From contig JAODMX010000184.1 in assembly GCA_025464735.1 (NCBI GenBank), forward strand, positions 1 through 7,080: a stretch of DNA of 7,080 nt. The letters are read 5' to 3'. The translations under genes were made by a program, and so were the position numbers. Within the stretch, counting starts at the first letter, position 1. Every line of letters begins with the position of its first letter. The stretch comes from Frondihabitans sp. GTDB lineage: Bacteria; Actinomycetota; Actinomycetes; Actinomycetales; Microbacteriaceae. The notes under the pieces were generated by a model. That model worked only from the letters and a program-made list of their open reading frames with translations, searched no databases and was not told the DNA's origin. Below, piece by piece: positions 1 through 4,930 of this stretch.

Positions 1-767
1 CGGTCCGGGGGACGGGTGAGGACGAGCCGGACGCCCGCCGCGGCGATCGCAAGCGACACGACCAGGCCGACCACGCTGATCCCGCTCACGCTCGTGCCCG
101 GCGAGGCGACGACGGGGCCCAGGAGGACGACGAGCGACGCGACGACGAGAGCGCCGAACGCCACGAGACCGGAGACCCGAGCACCCAGCCGGTGGGGGAG
201 TCCTCGGACGCCCGTGTCGGCGTCGTCGGCGAGATCGGGCAGAACGTTCGTGAAGTGGATCGACACTCCGAAGACGGCGCCGACGATCAGTGCCCAGGGG
301 GCGGCCGGAACGCCCTCCTGACCGGCCAACGTCACGATGTCGGGAAGCAGGCCGAAACCGACGATGAAGGGCAGAACTGACAGGGGAGTCCGTTTCAACC
401 CGAGGTTGTAGGCCCAGCCGGACGCGATGAAGCCCAGGTGAGCCACCGCGGCTCCCGGCCCAAGGGCTATCGAGACGGCCAGCGCGAGGACGAGGGTCCA
501 CAGTGACGCCCGCCGCACAACCGCCACCGGCACGAGGCCCTGGGCGACCGGCTTGTCGCTCCGGCCCGCTGCCGCGTCTCGCCGCGCGTCGATCCAGTCG
601 TTCGAGAGCCCGACCGACAGCTGCCCCAGCAGAATCGCGAGGGCGATGACAAGGATCCGGGCGATCGGGTACCCGAGGGACGCCGCCAGCAGTGCGCTCA
701 AGACGGTCACGGCCACGGAGGGGCCCGGGTGCGATGACAGCGCGAGGGCACGCGCCCTGGTGAGCAT
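1..767 (-). CDS. UbiA-family membrane prenyltransferase (C-terminus cut by window start)
   Basis: Seen: an ATG at 767 opens a reading frame of 255 codons on the minus strand with no stop before the window edge; an in-frame TAG lies four codons upstream, which fixes the start. The protein is rich in hydrophobic helices. It carries both UbiA aspartate motifs: NDWIDARRD at about residues 56-64 (D57, D60, D64) followed by a basic GRSDKPVAQG stretch, and DLADDADTG at about 178-186 followed by GLPHRLG. Known of the family: these Asp clusters bind the Mg2+-diphosphate of an isoprenoid donor, and the enzyme transfers the prenyl chain to an acceptor inside the membrane (quinone, haem, carotenoid or arabinan-carrier pathways). 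Inference: the acceptor cannot be told from sequence; the first motif differs from a decaprenyl-phosphoribose synthase as I remember it. About 30-40 residues are probably missing. It is divergent from the hadA-like gene and appears to have its own leaderless promoter. Confidence 0.88.
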   Translation of the reverse strand, partial: MLTRARALALSSHPGPSVAVTVLSALLAASLGYPIARILVIALAILLGQLSVGLSNDWIDARRDAAAGRSDKPVAQGLVPVAVVRRASLWTLVLALAVSIALGPGAAVAHLGFIASGWAYNLGLKRTPLSVLPFIVGFGLLPDIVTLAGQEGVPAAPWALIVGAVFGVSIHFTNVLPDLADDADTGVRGLPHRLGARVSGLVAFGALVVASLVVLLGPVVASPGTSVSGISVVGLVVSLAIAAAGVRLVLTRPPD

Positions 768-773
768 CGCCCC

Positions 774-779
774 AGCCTA
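774..779 (-). promoter_or_regulatory. -10 element of the UbiA-family gene (leaderless arrangement)
   Basis: Read on the minus strand, TAGGCT is followed by GGGGCG and then the ATG at 767. With the last T at -7, transcription would begin on the A of the start codon, giving a leaderless mRNA, which is common in actinobacteria. No convincing -35 hexamer is seen 16-18 bp upstream, and that region touches the 805-839 inverted repeat. Confidence 0.5.
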
Positions 780-804
780 GGGCGTGGTGACCGAGCGCGG
801 GGAC

Positions 805-839
805 CGGTGCGCCCCGCCAGGGGCGGGCGGGGCACACCG
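805..839. repeat. GC-rich inverted repeat in the divergent ubiA/hadA region
   Basis: The left arm 805-818 and the right arm 826-839 are inverted copies: CGGTG + GCCCCGCC on the left against GGCGGGGC + CACCG on the right, with one C/A mismatch (810/834) and a 7-base loop. That gives 13 pairs in a 14-position stem. It starts 26 bp upstream of the proposed -10 of the UbiA gene and over 190 bp upstream of that of hadA. It lies between two divergent genes, so it is not an end-of-gene terminator for either. It may be an operator or a structure in an unseen transcript. Confidence 0.55.
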
Positions 840-865
840 TGCGCCCGGACAACGCCGCGACCCTT

Positions 866-883
866 GGATTCTTGAGGGAATCC
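866..883. repeat. Short inverted repeat GGATTC-(6)-GAATCC
   Basis: Perfect 6-base arms at 866-871 and 878-883 surround the 6-base spacer TTGAGG in the 279-bp divergent intergenic region. It is short enough to be chance; its only support is clustering with the repeats at 805-839 and 944-970. Confidence 0.3.
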
Positions 884-943
884 GTGGCGGATCAAAACCA
901 GGGCCTTTCTGCGGTGTCATCGGAACGGGCGCTCGCGTCGAGT

Positions 944-970
944 TACCATCCCAGACGTGCCCTGATGGTA
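944..970. repeat. Inverted repeat TACCATC-(13)-GATGGTA
   Basis: Perfect 7-base arms at 944-950 and 964-970 with a 13-base spacer. The left arm also reads as a -10-like TACCAT (944-949) with a GTG 7 bases further on; that GTG opens only a two-codon frame (GTG CCC TGA), overlapping a four-codon ATG frame at 965-979. It could be an operator or a small leader element about 80-100 bp upstream of the hadA-like gene. Function unknown. Confidence 0.3.
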
Positions 971-1033
971 CGCCTGTGACTCGGGGGCAACCAGGGGTTC
1001 TTCCCCGGAATATCGCGGGTGCGGGGGTGCCCG

Positions 1034-1039
1034 TAGAAT
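1034..1039 (+). promoter_or_regulatory. -10 element of the hadA-hadB-murB operon (leaderless arrangement)
   Basis: TAGAAT lies 7 bases before the GTG start at 1047, the spacing expected if the mRNA begins at or next to the start codon. No Shine-Dalgarno sequence lies between them and no clear -35 is seen. It would drive the three overlapping genes from 1047 to 3030. Confidence 0.55.
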
Positions 1040-1046
1040 TGCCCGC

Positions 1047-1493
1047 GTGTCTGTGAACCCCGCGCTTCAAGGGCGCACCTTTCCGTCCGTTCCGCCCTAT
1101 CTCGTGGGGCGCGAGAAGATCCGTGAGTTCGCCAGGGCGACGTCATCCGAGAGCTCGCTCTCGTTCGATGTCGCCGCGGCCCGGACAGCCGGCTACCGCG
1201 ACGTCGTCGCCCCGCCGACCTTCGCCATCGTCGTTCAAGAGTCCACCCTCGCGCAGCTCCTCCAGGAGCCAGACTCGGGCATCGATTTCTCGCGTGTCGT
1301 TCACGGCGATCAGCGTTTCAGCTACACGAGGCCGATCGTTGCCGGAGACGAGTTGACGGCGACGCTGACCGTGTCGAGCGTGAAGTCACTCGGCGGGCAT
1401 TCGATGGTGACGGCCGAGTCCGTCATGGTCGACGGCTCTGGCGAGCACGTCGTCACCGCGATCTCCACCCTCGTCGTGCGGGGCGACGAATGA
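1047..1493 (+). CDS. HadA-like MaoC-family dehydratase subunit (non-catalytic partner)
   Basis: Seen: 148 aa from GTG. The start is supported by the -10 element just ahead of it. Family-typical stretches are VGREKIREFA (20-29), the VVAPPTFAIVVQ segment (53-64), VVHGDQRF (84-91) and TRPIVAGDEL (94-103), which fit a single hot-dog domain of the FAS1-like/MaoC N-terminal type. It lacks the GDxNPxH hydratase motif that its downstream partner has. Known: in mycobacteria HadA pairs with HadB to form the (3R)-hydroxyacyl-ACP dehydratase of FAS-II, HadA shaping the acyl site and HadB supplying catalysis; HadA is about 158 aa there. Inference: with the next gene, joined by an ATGA overlap, it forms a heterodimeric dehydratase. 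Substrate uncertain, because Micrococcales generally make no mycolic acids. Often annotated UPF0336. Confidence 0.87.
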   Translation: MSVNPALQGRTFPSVPPYLVGREKIREFARATSSESSLSFDVAAARTAGYRDVVAPPTFAIVVQESTLAQLLQEPDSGIDFSRVVHGDQRFSYTRPIVAGDELTATLTVSSVKSLGGHSMVTAESVMVDGSGEHVVTAISTLVVRGDE

Positions 1494-1924
1494 GCGCGGC
1501 GAGCCTCGAGGTTGGCGCGATCGTTTCCGAGAAGACCTACATCCTGACGCGCGATTCCCTCGTGAGGTACGCCGGAGCCTCTGGCGACTTCAACCCGATC
1601 CACTATCGCGACGACGTGGCCGAGTCGGTCGGCCTTCCCGGCGTCCTGGCCCACGGCATGCTGACCATGGGTACGGCTGTCCAGCCGGTCGTCTCCTGGC
1701 TGGAGAGCGACGACGCACCAGGACCCCGTGGCTGGGTCACCGACTACCAGGTTCGATTCACGCGGCCCGTCGTCGTCGACCCCGCCTCGGGAGCCGAGCT
1801 CACGGTGATGGCGAAGATCGGTCAACTCGATCCTGAGGCGAAGACGGCTCGGGTCGATCTGACGGTCACCTTCTCGGGTGCGACGGTTCTGGGCAAGGCT
1901 CAGGCGCGAGTGGCCTGGGCGTGA
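1490..1924 (+). CDS. HadB-like MaoC-family (R)-hydratase/dehydratase, catalytic subunit
   Basis: Seen: 144 aa from ATG; the start overlaps the previous stop (ATGA, 1490-1493), suggesting translational coupling and equal amounts of the two subunits. The hydratase-2 motif is complete: YAGASGDFNPIH at 27-38 with the expected catalytic D33 and H38 and N35 between them, then GLPGVLAHGMLTMG (48-61), the second conserved block of the hot-dog fold. The length matches mycobacterial HadB (about 142 aa). Role by family: reversible removal of water from (3R)-hydroxyacyl thioesters, on ACP or CoA, in the cytoplasm. Inference: it works with the upstream HadA-like protein, possibly as the FAS-II dehydratase of a bacterium without FabA/FabZ. 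A CoA-linked hydratase role cannot be ruled out. Its TGA overlaps the GTG of murB. Confidence 0.9.
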   Translation: MSAASLEVGAIVSEKTYILTRDSLVRYAGASGDFNPIHYRDDVAESVGLPGVLAHGMLTMGTAVQPVVSWLESDDAPGPRGWVTDYQVRFTRPVVVDPASGAELTVMAKIGQLDPEAKTARVDLTVTFSGATVLGKAQARVAWA

Positions 1925-3030
1925 CTCGTCTTTCCGAGCTGACGACGATGCAGGTCGGCGGCGAGCCGCAGCTCCTTGTCGAAGCGACGACGACCGACGA
2001 GTTGTTGGCTGCGGCGCGCGAGGCGTTTTTCGAGTCCGACGACCCCTGGTACCTGTTGGGCGGCGGTTCGAATACGGTCGCGGCCGACGACGGCTTCGCC
2101 GGGACGGTGATCCGGGTCGCGACTCGGGGAATCGAGCGGGTCGAGGCACCGGAGGGTCGCGTTCGTCTCCGAGTCGCTGCCGGTGAGAACTGGGACGCTC
2201 TCGTCACCTCAACGGTCGACAGCGGCTGGTCGGGCATCGAGGCACTCTCCGGCATTCCCGGCTCGGTCGGGGCCGCGCCGGTGCAGAACATCGGTGCCTA
2301 TGGCCAGGAGGTGTCGTCGACGGTGGTCAGTGTCGACTTCCTCGACGCCGCGACGGGGGAGTTTCTCCGGATCCCGACAGCCAACCTCGACTTCGACTAT
2401 CGCAGCAGCGTCTTCAAACCGAGCCTGGTTCGACCGGGGCGCGGTGGCGTCATCACAGCCGTCGAGTTCGAGCTCGCCGACGACGCAGGCGTCTCCACTC
2501 CGATTGCGTACGCGCAACTGGCCACGGCGCTCGGTGTCGAACTCGGCGACCGCGTCCCGGTGGCCGACGTGAGAGCGCGCGTGCTCGAGCTTCGACGATC
2601 GAAGGGAATGGTTCCGGATCCGGATGATCGCGACACCGTCTCGTGCGGCTCGTTCTTCACGAACCCGATCGTCGATCGCTCGGCTCTGGTCGGCATTCCC
2701 GACGACGCCCCGCGGTGGGAGACCGCGCCCGAGCGGCACGATGTGGCTGTTCCCCTCGGCGAAGCTCCCGCAGCACCGCAGCCCGTCATCGAGTCGCCGG
2801 TCAAGCTCAGCGCCGCCTGGCTGATCGAGCATGCGGGGATCCAGCGCGGGTTTCATCTGCCTGGTTCGGGTGCCGCGATCTCGTCGAAGCACACCTTGGC
2901 GATCACCAACCGCGGCGGCGCCTCCGGTGAGGAGATCGCGCAATTGGCTCGGTTCGTCCAGAGTCGTGTTGCCGCCGAGTTCGGCGTGGTGCTGATGCCC
3001 GAGCCGGTCTTGTTGGGCCTCTCCTTGTAG
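1921..3030 (+). CDS. murB: UDP-N-acetylenolpyruvoylglucosamine reductase (MurB)
   Basis: Cytoplasmic FAD enzyme that uses NADPH to reduce UDP-GlcNAc-enolpyruvate to UDP-MurNAc, the second committed step of peptidoglycan synthesis. Seen: 369 aa. The GTG start overlaps the hadB-like stop (GTGA, 1921-1924) and places the usual LTTMQVGG stretch at residues 7-14. FAD-binding blocks are LLGGGSNTV (45-53) and the GIEALSGIPGSVGAAP segment (105-120), followed by VQNIGAYGQEV (121-131). Active-site stretches follow: YRSSVFK (160-166), the catalytic serine in CGSFFTNP (S244) and the C-terminal glutamate in MPEPVLLG (E361). The KLSAAWLIEHAG block (295-306) and the AISSKHTLAI stretch (319-328) match the C-terminal substrate domain. 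The 25-30 residues beyond E. coli length seem to lie in loops, including the Pro/Ala-rich 282-292. Third gene of the operon; convergent with aspC. Confidence 0.96.
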   Translation: MTRLSELTTMQVGGEPQLLVEATTTDELLAAAREAFFESDDPWYLLGGGSNTVAADDGFAGTVIRVATRGIERVEAPEGRVRLRVAAGENWDALVTSTVDSGWSGIEALSGIPGSVGAAPVQNIGAYGQEVSSTVVSVDFLDAATGEFLRIPTANLDFDYRSSVFKPSLVRPGRGGVITAVEFELADDAGVSTPIAYAQLATALGVELGDRVPVADVRARVLELRRSKGMVPDPDDRDTVSCGSFFTNPIVDRSALVGIPDDAPRWETAPERHDVAVPLGEAPAAPQPVIESPVKLSAAWLIEHAGIQRGFHLPGSGAAISSKHTLAITNRGGASGEEIAQLARFVQSRVAAEFGVVLMPEPVLLGLSL

Positions 3031-3060
3031 GGAGCGCGCGCCAGGGCTAAGCGAAGAGGC
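3017..3060. terminator. Possible bidirectional terminator at the murB/aspC convergence
   Basis: Arms GCCTCT (3017-3022) and AGAGGC (3055-3060) are inverted repeats spanning both stop codons; between them are a small CTCC/GGAG pair and a GCGCGCGC run. There is no T tract on either strand. The convergent 16-bp gap makes some shared termination signal likely, but this structure is weak and overlaps coding sequence. Confidence 0.25.
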
Positions 3061-4264
3061 GTTGCAGGCGCTGAACACCCTCGAGGAGGTCGTCGTCGCC
3101 GAGAGCGTACGAGAGCCGGAGGTAACCGCTGGGGCCGAAGGCCTCGCCTGGCACTGTCGCGACCTCGGCCTGGTCGAGGATGAGGTCGGCGAGCTCGAGC
3201 GACGTCTGCGGTGTTACGCCGCCCCAGGTTCGCCCGAGGAGACCCGTGACGTCCGGATAAACGTAGAAGGCGCCCTGGGGTGTCGGAGTGACGACACCGT
3301 CGATCTTGTTGAGTTCGGCCACGATCGTCTTGCGACGCACATCGAAGGCCTGACGCATCGACTCGACGGACTCCTGCGACCCGGTGAGCGCGGCCAGCGC
3401 GGCTCGCTGCGAGATGTTCGACACGTTGGACGACAGGTGCGACTGGAGGTTCGACGCCGCTTTGGTCACGTCGGCCGGGGCGATCATCCAGCCGACGCGC
3501 CAGCCGGTCATGGCATACGTCTTGGCGACGCCGTTGACCAGGATCGCGGTGTCGGCGAGGGCGGGAACGGCCTGGGTGATCGAGACGGCCTTGACGCCGT
3601 CGTAGGTGAGGTTCTGGTAAATCTCGTCGGTGATCACCCAGATGCCGTGTTCCAGAGCCCACTCGCCGATTTCTCTCGTCTGGTCGGCGGAATAGACCGA
3701 GCCAGTCGGGTTCGATGGTGAGACGAAGAGCAGCACCTTCGTGCGCTCCGTACGGGCCGCTTCCAGCTGCTCGACGGTGACAAGGTAGTTCTGGTCGGCG
3801 CCCGCGAACACCTCGACCGGCACACCGCCGGCCAGTTTCACGGCCTCGGGATAGGTCGTCCAGTACGGCGTCGGCAGGATGACCTCGTCGCCCTCGTCGA
3901 CGATGGCTGCGAACGACTGATAGACGGCCTGCTTGCCGCCGTTGGTGACGATCACCTGTGACGCGGTGACCGTCGTGCCGCTGTCTCGCAGCGTCTTCTG
4001 GGCGATGGCTTCACGCAGGTCGGGGAGGCCGGCGGCGGGCGTGTAGCGGTGGTTGCGGGGGTCGCGGGCCGCGACGACGGCCGCCTCGACGATGTGCTCG
4101 GGCGTCGGGAAGTTCGGCTCGCCGGCGGCGTAGCTGATGATGTGCTTGCCCTCGGCCTGCAGCGCTTTCGCCTTCGCATCGACCTTGAGCGTCGCCGATT
4201 CGGCGATCGCGGCGATGCGCTTGGAGAGGCGGGCGTGGGCTGTGGTCTGGGCCGGACTGTTCAC
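3047..4264 (-). CDS. aspC: Class I PLP-dependent aminotransferase, aspartate aminotransferase type
   Basis: Cytoplasmic enzyme that moves the amino group between aspartate (or a related amino acid) and 2-oxoglutarate. Seen: from the GTG at 4264 the protein has 405 aa, near the family norm. Key sites: [12 protein letters not shown] (44-55), the GGKQAVYQ stretch (109-116), SPSNPTG with N185 (182-188), TDEIYQ with D213 and Y216, the PLP lysine K248 in [14 protein letters not shown] (247-260), and R383 in LRLSYA (382-387) for the substrate alpha-carboxylate. The frame stays open to an ATG at 4399, but those 45 extra codons resemble nothing in the family and run across the promoter, so the GTG is preferred; TAGGCT lies 7 bases before it. 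K111 matches the lysine that contacts the distal carboxylate in subgroup Ib enzymes such as Thermus AspAT. Prephenate aminotransferase activity is possible in this subgroup and cannot be excluded. Confidence 0.93.
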   Translation of the reverse strand: MNSPAQTTAHARLSKRIAAIAESATLKVDAKAKALQAEGKHIISYAAGEPNFPTPEHIVEAAVVAARDPRNHRYTPAAGLPDLREAIAQKTLRDSGTTVTASQVIVTNGGKQAVYQSFAAIVDEGDEVILPTPYWTTYPEAVKLAGGVPVEVFAGADQNYLVTVEQLEAARTERTKVLLFVSPSNPTGSVYSADQTREIGEWALEHGIWVITDEIYQNLTYDGVKAVSITQAVPALADTAILVNGVAKTYAMTGWRVGWMIAPADVTKAASNLQSHLSSNVSNISQRAALAALTGSQESVESMRQAFDVRRKTIVAELNKIDGVVTPTPQGAFYVYPDVTGLLGRTWGGVTPQTSLELADLILDQAEVATVPGEAFGPSGYLRLSYALGDDDLLEGVQRLQRLFA

Positions 4265-4271
4265 GTCCGAA

Positions 4272-4277
4272 AGCCTA
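4272..4277 (-). promoter_or_regulatory. -10 element of aspC (leaderless arrangement)
   Basis: On the minus strand TAGGCT is followed by TTCGGAC and the GTG at 4264. No Shine-Dalgarno sequence lies between. A TTGGCC at 4303-4298 is 20 bp upstream, too far for a normal -35. This element also argues for the GTG start over the longer upstream ATG. Confidence 0.5.
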
Positions 4278-4304
4278 CGCGACAGGCCGGGAAGGGAGGC
4301 CAAC

Positions 4305-4333
4305 TTTACTTGCCCAAGAGCCTCACCTACACT
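4305..4333 (+). promoter_or_regulatory. Candidate promoter for tRNA-Trp (and possibly secE-nusG)
   Basis: TTTACT (4305-4310) and TACACT (4328-4333) each match 4 of 6 consensus bases, with a 17-bp spacer. Transcription would start near 4340, leaving a leader of about 68 bases before the mature tRNA that holds the inverted repeats at 4345-4357 and 4358-4382. It faces away from the aspC promoter. No equally good promoter is seen between the tRNA and secE, so read-through is possible. Confidence 0.4.
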
Positions 4334-4344
4334 TGTCTTTCGGT

Positions 4345-4357
4345 GGTGGAATCCACC
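4345..4357. repeat. Palindrome GGTGG-AAT-CCACC upstream of tRNA-Trp
   Basis: Five-base inverted arms surround AAT, beginning about 12 bases after the proposed -10 of the tRNA promoter. It could be an operator or a leader hairpin; it is short, so chance remains possible. Confidence 0.3.
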
Positions 4358-4382
4358 AAGCTTTTCCATGCCCATGGAGCTT
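4358..4382 (+). repeat. Hairpin in the tRNA-Trp 5' leader
   Basis: AAGC (4358-4361) pairs with GCTT (4379-4382), and TCCATG (4365-4370) pairs with CATGGA (4373-4378) around a CC centre; only a 3-base TTT bulge breaks the stem, giving ten pairs. In RNA the innermost pair or two would open to form a loop. It ends 25 bases before the mature tRNA. It may mark 5' processing, halt transcription from upstream, or bind a regulator as DNA. Confidence 0.45.
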
Positions 4383-4407
4383 GCTTGAACGGTTCTCACT
4401 TATCCAT

Positions 4408-4480
4408 AGGGCGGTGGCTCAATTGGTAGAGCAGCGGTCTCCAAAACCGCAGGTTGCAGGTTCAAGTCCTGTCCGCCCTG
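4408..4480 (+). tRNA. trnW: tRNA-Trp (anticodon CCA)
   Basis: A full 73-base cloverleaf is visible. The acceptor stem is AGGGCGG (4408-4414) with CCGCCCT (4473-4479), followed by the discriminator G at 4480, as expected for Trp. The D arm uses GCTC/GAGC around the AATTGGTA loop. The anticodon stem GCGGT/ACCGC (4434-4438, 4446-4450) frames the loop CTCCAAA with anticodon CCA at 4441-4443. The T arm is GCAGG-TTCAAGT-CCTGT (4456-4472) with one G-U pair. The 3' CCA is not encoded (CAG follows G4480), so it must be added by nucleotidyltransferase. A tRNA-Trp directly ahead of secE is a conserved actinobacterial arrangement. Confidence 0.97.
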
Positions 4481-4487
4481 CAGCCCT

Positions 4488-4508
4488 GTTCGCGCAGTTG
4501 CGCGGAAC
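4488..4508 (+). terminator. Weak inverted repeat after tRNA-Trp, possible 3' processing or termination site
   Basis: GTT-CGCGCA (4488-4496) pairs with TGCGCG and AAC (4499-4508), with a bulged G at 4505. In RNA the two-base centre must open, so the real stem is shorter. No T tract follows. It may partly end tRNA transcription or mark its 3' processing; secE begins 45 bases later. Confidence 0.25.
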
Positions 4509-4553
4509 GGACGAAACGCCCGCGAGGGCAATGCTTGGAAGGTTTGGGCGAGA

Positions 4554-4835
4554 GTGGCGAGAAAAGACGTAGACGTTCCCAGCGAGGACGTCGTCGCGAT
4601 CGCACGAGCGGACGGCTCGGTGCGCCGTGGTCGCTTCGCGCGCATGGCGCTCTTCATCCGCCAGGTCATCAACGAGCTGAAGAAGGTCGTAACACCCACC
4701 CGCAAGGAGCTCTTCAGCTTCACGGGTGTGGTTCTGGTCTTCGTCGTCGTGATGATGGCGCTCGTCTTCGGCCTCGACACGCTGTTCGGCTTCCTCGTGC
4801 AGTACGTCTTCGGCAACGGGGTCAATGCCGGCTGA
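4554..4835 (+). CDS. secE: Preprotein translocase subunit SecE
   Basis: Essential small subunit of the SecYEG channel in the cytoplasmic membrane, clamping SecY. Seen: 93 aa from GTG. An amphipathic segment is followed by the SecE signature FIRQVINELKKVVTPTRKEL (34-53), a single transmembrane helix of about residues 55-75, and a short hydrophobic tail. The charged N-terminal 30 residues are the usual actinobacterial extension. GGAAGG at 4537-4542, 11 bases before the GTG, is an acceptable but rather distant ribosome-binding site; an internal ATG at 4644 (residue 31) would leave 63 aa, enough for a minimal SecE, but the preceding MARKDVDVPSEDVVA stretch looks like real SecE sequence. Neighbours are tRNA-Trp upstream and nusG 95 bp downstream, the classical secE-nusG pairing. 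Confidence 0.95.
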   Translation: MARKDVDVPSEDVVAIARADGSVRRGRFARMALFIRQVINELKKVVTPTRKELFSFTGVVLVFVVVMMALVFGLDTLFGFLVQYVFGNGVNAG

Positions 4836-4917
4836 TCCGGTCACCCTCGCAGACCACGAACCCCACACGAACGAACCGGTTGTCGCCGAGACCCGCGGCG
4901 GACCACCCCATTCCAAC

Positions 4918-4922
4918 GGAAG
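4918..4922 (+). promoter_or_regulatory. Ribosome-binding site fixing the TTG start of nusG
   Basis: GGAAG (continuing as AAGAA) lies 8 bases before the TTG at 4931. The reading frame stays open upstream through the whole of secE and part of the tRNA, so this site and the protein match at residue 1 decide the start. Confidence 0.65.
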
Positions 4923-4930
4923 AAGAACCT

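Noticed and set aside
16..780. Several short plus-strand and minus-strand frames over the first 780 bases
   Set aside because: They are other frames of the UbiA-family gene, whose two aspartate motifs identify the true frame.
784..1056. 90-codon plus-strand frame in the ubiA/hadA spacer
   Set aside because: Gly/Pro/Arg-rich without recognisable domain, no ribosome-binding site, and it overlaps the inverted repeats and the hadA start.
1322..2149. 275-codon minus-strand frame opposite the hadA/hadB/murB junctions
   Set aside because: Arg/Ser/Pro-rich composition typical of an antisense frame in high-GC DNA; the plus strand has three clear genes there.
2209..3078. 289-codon minus-strand frame opposite murB
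   Set aside because: Composition is typical of an antisense frame and murB is certain from its motifs.
4265..4399. 45-residue N-terminal extension of aspC from the ATG at 4399
   Set aside because: The extra residues are not family-like and lie across the likely promoters of aspC and tRNA-Trp; the GTG at 4264 fits length and -10 position.
4454..4930. Upstream extension of the nusG frame to 505 codons, starting inside tRNA-Trp
   Set aside because: It runs through the tRNA and through secE in another frame and has no NusG-like sequence; the TTG at 4931 has a ribosome-binding site.
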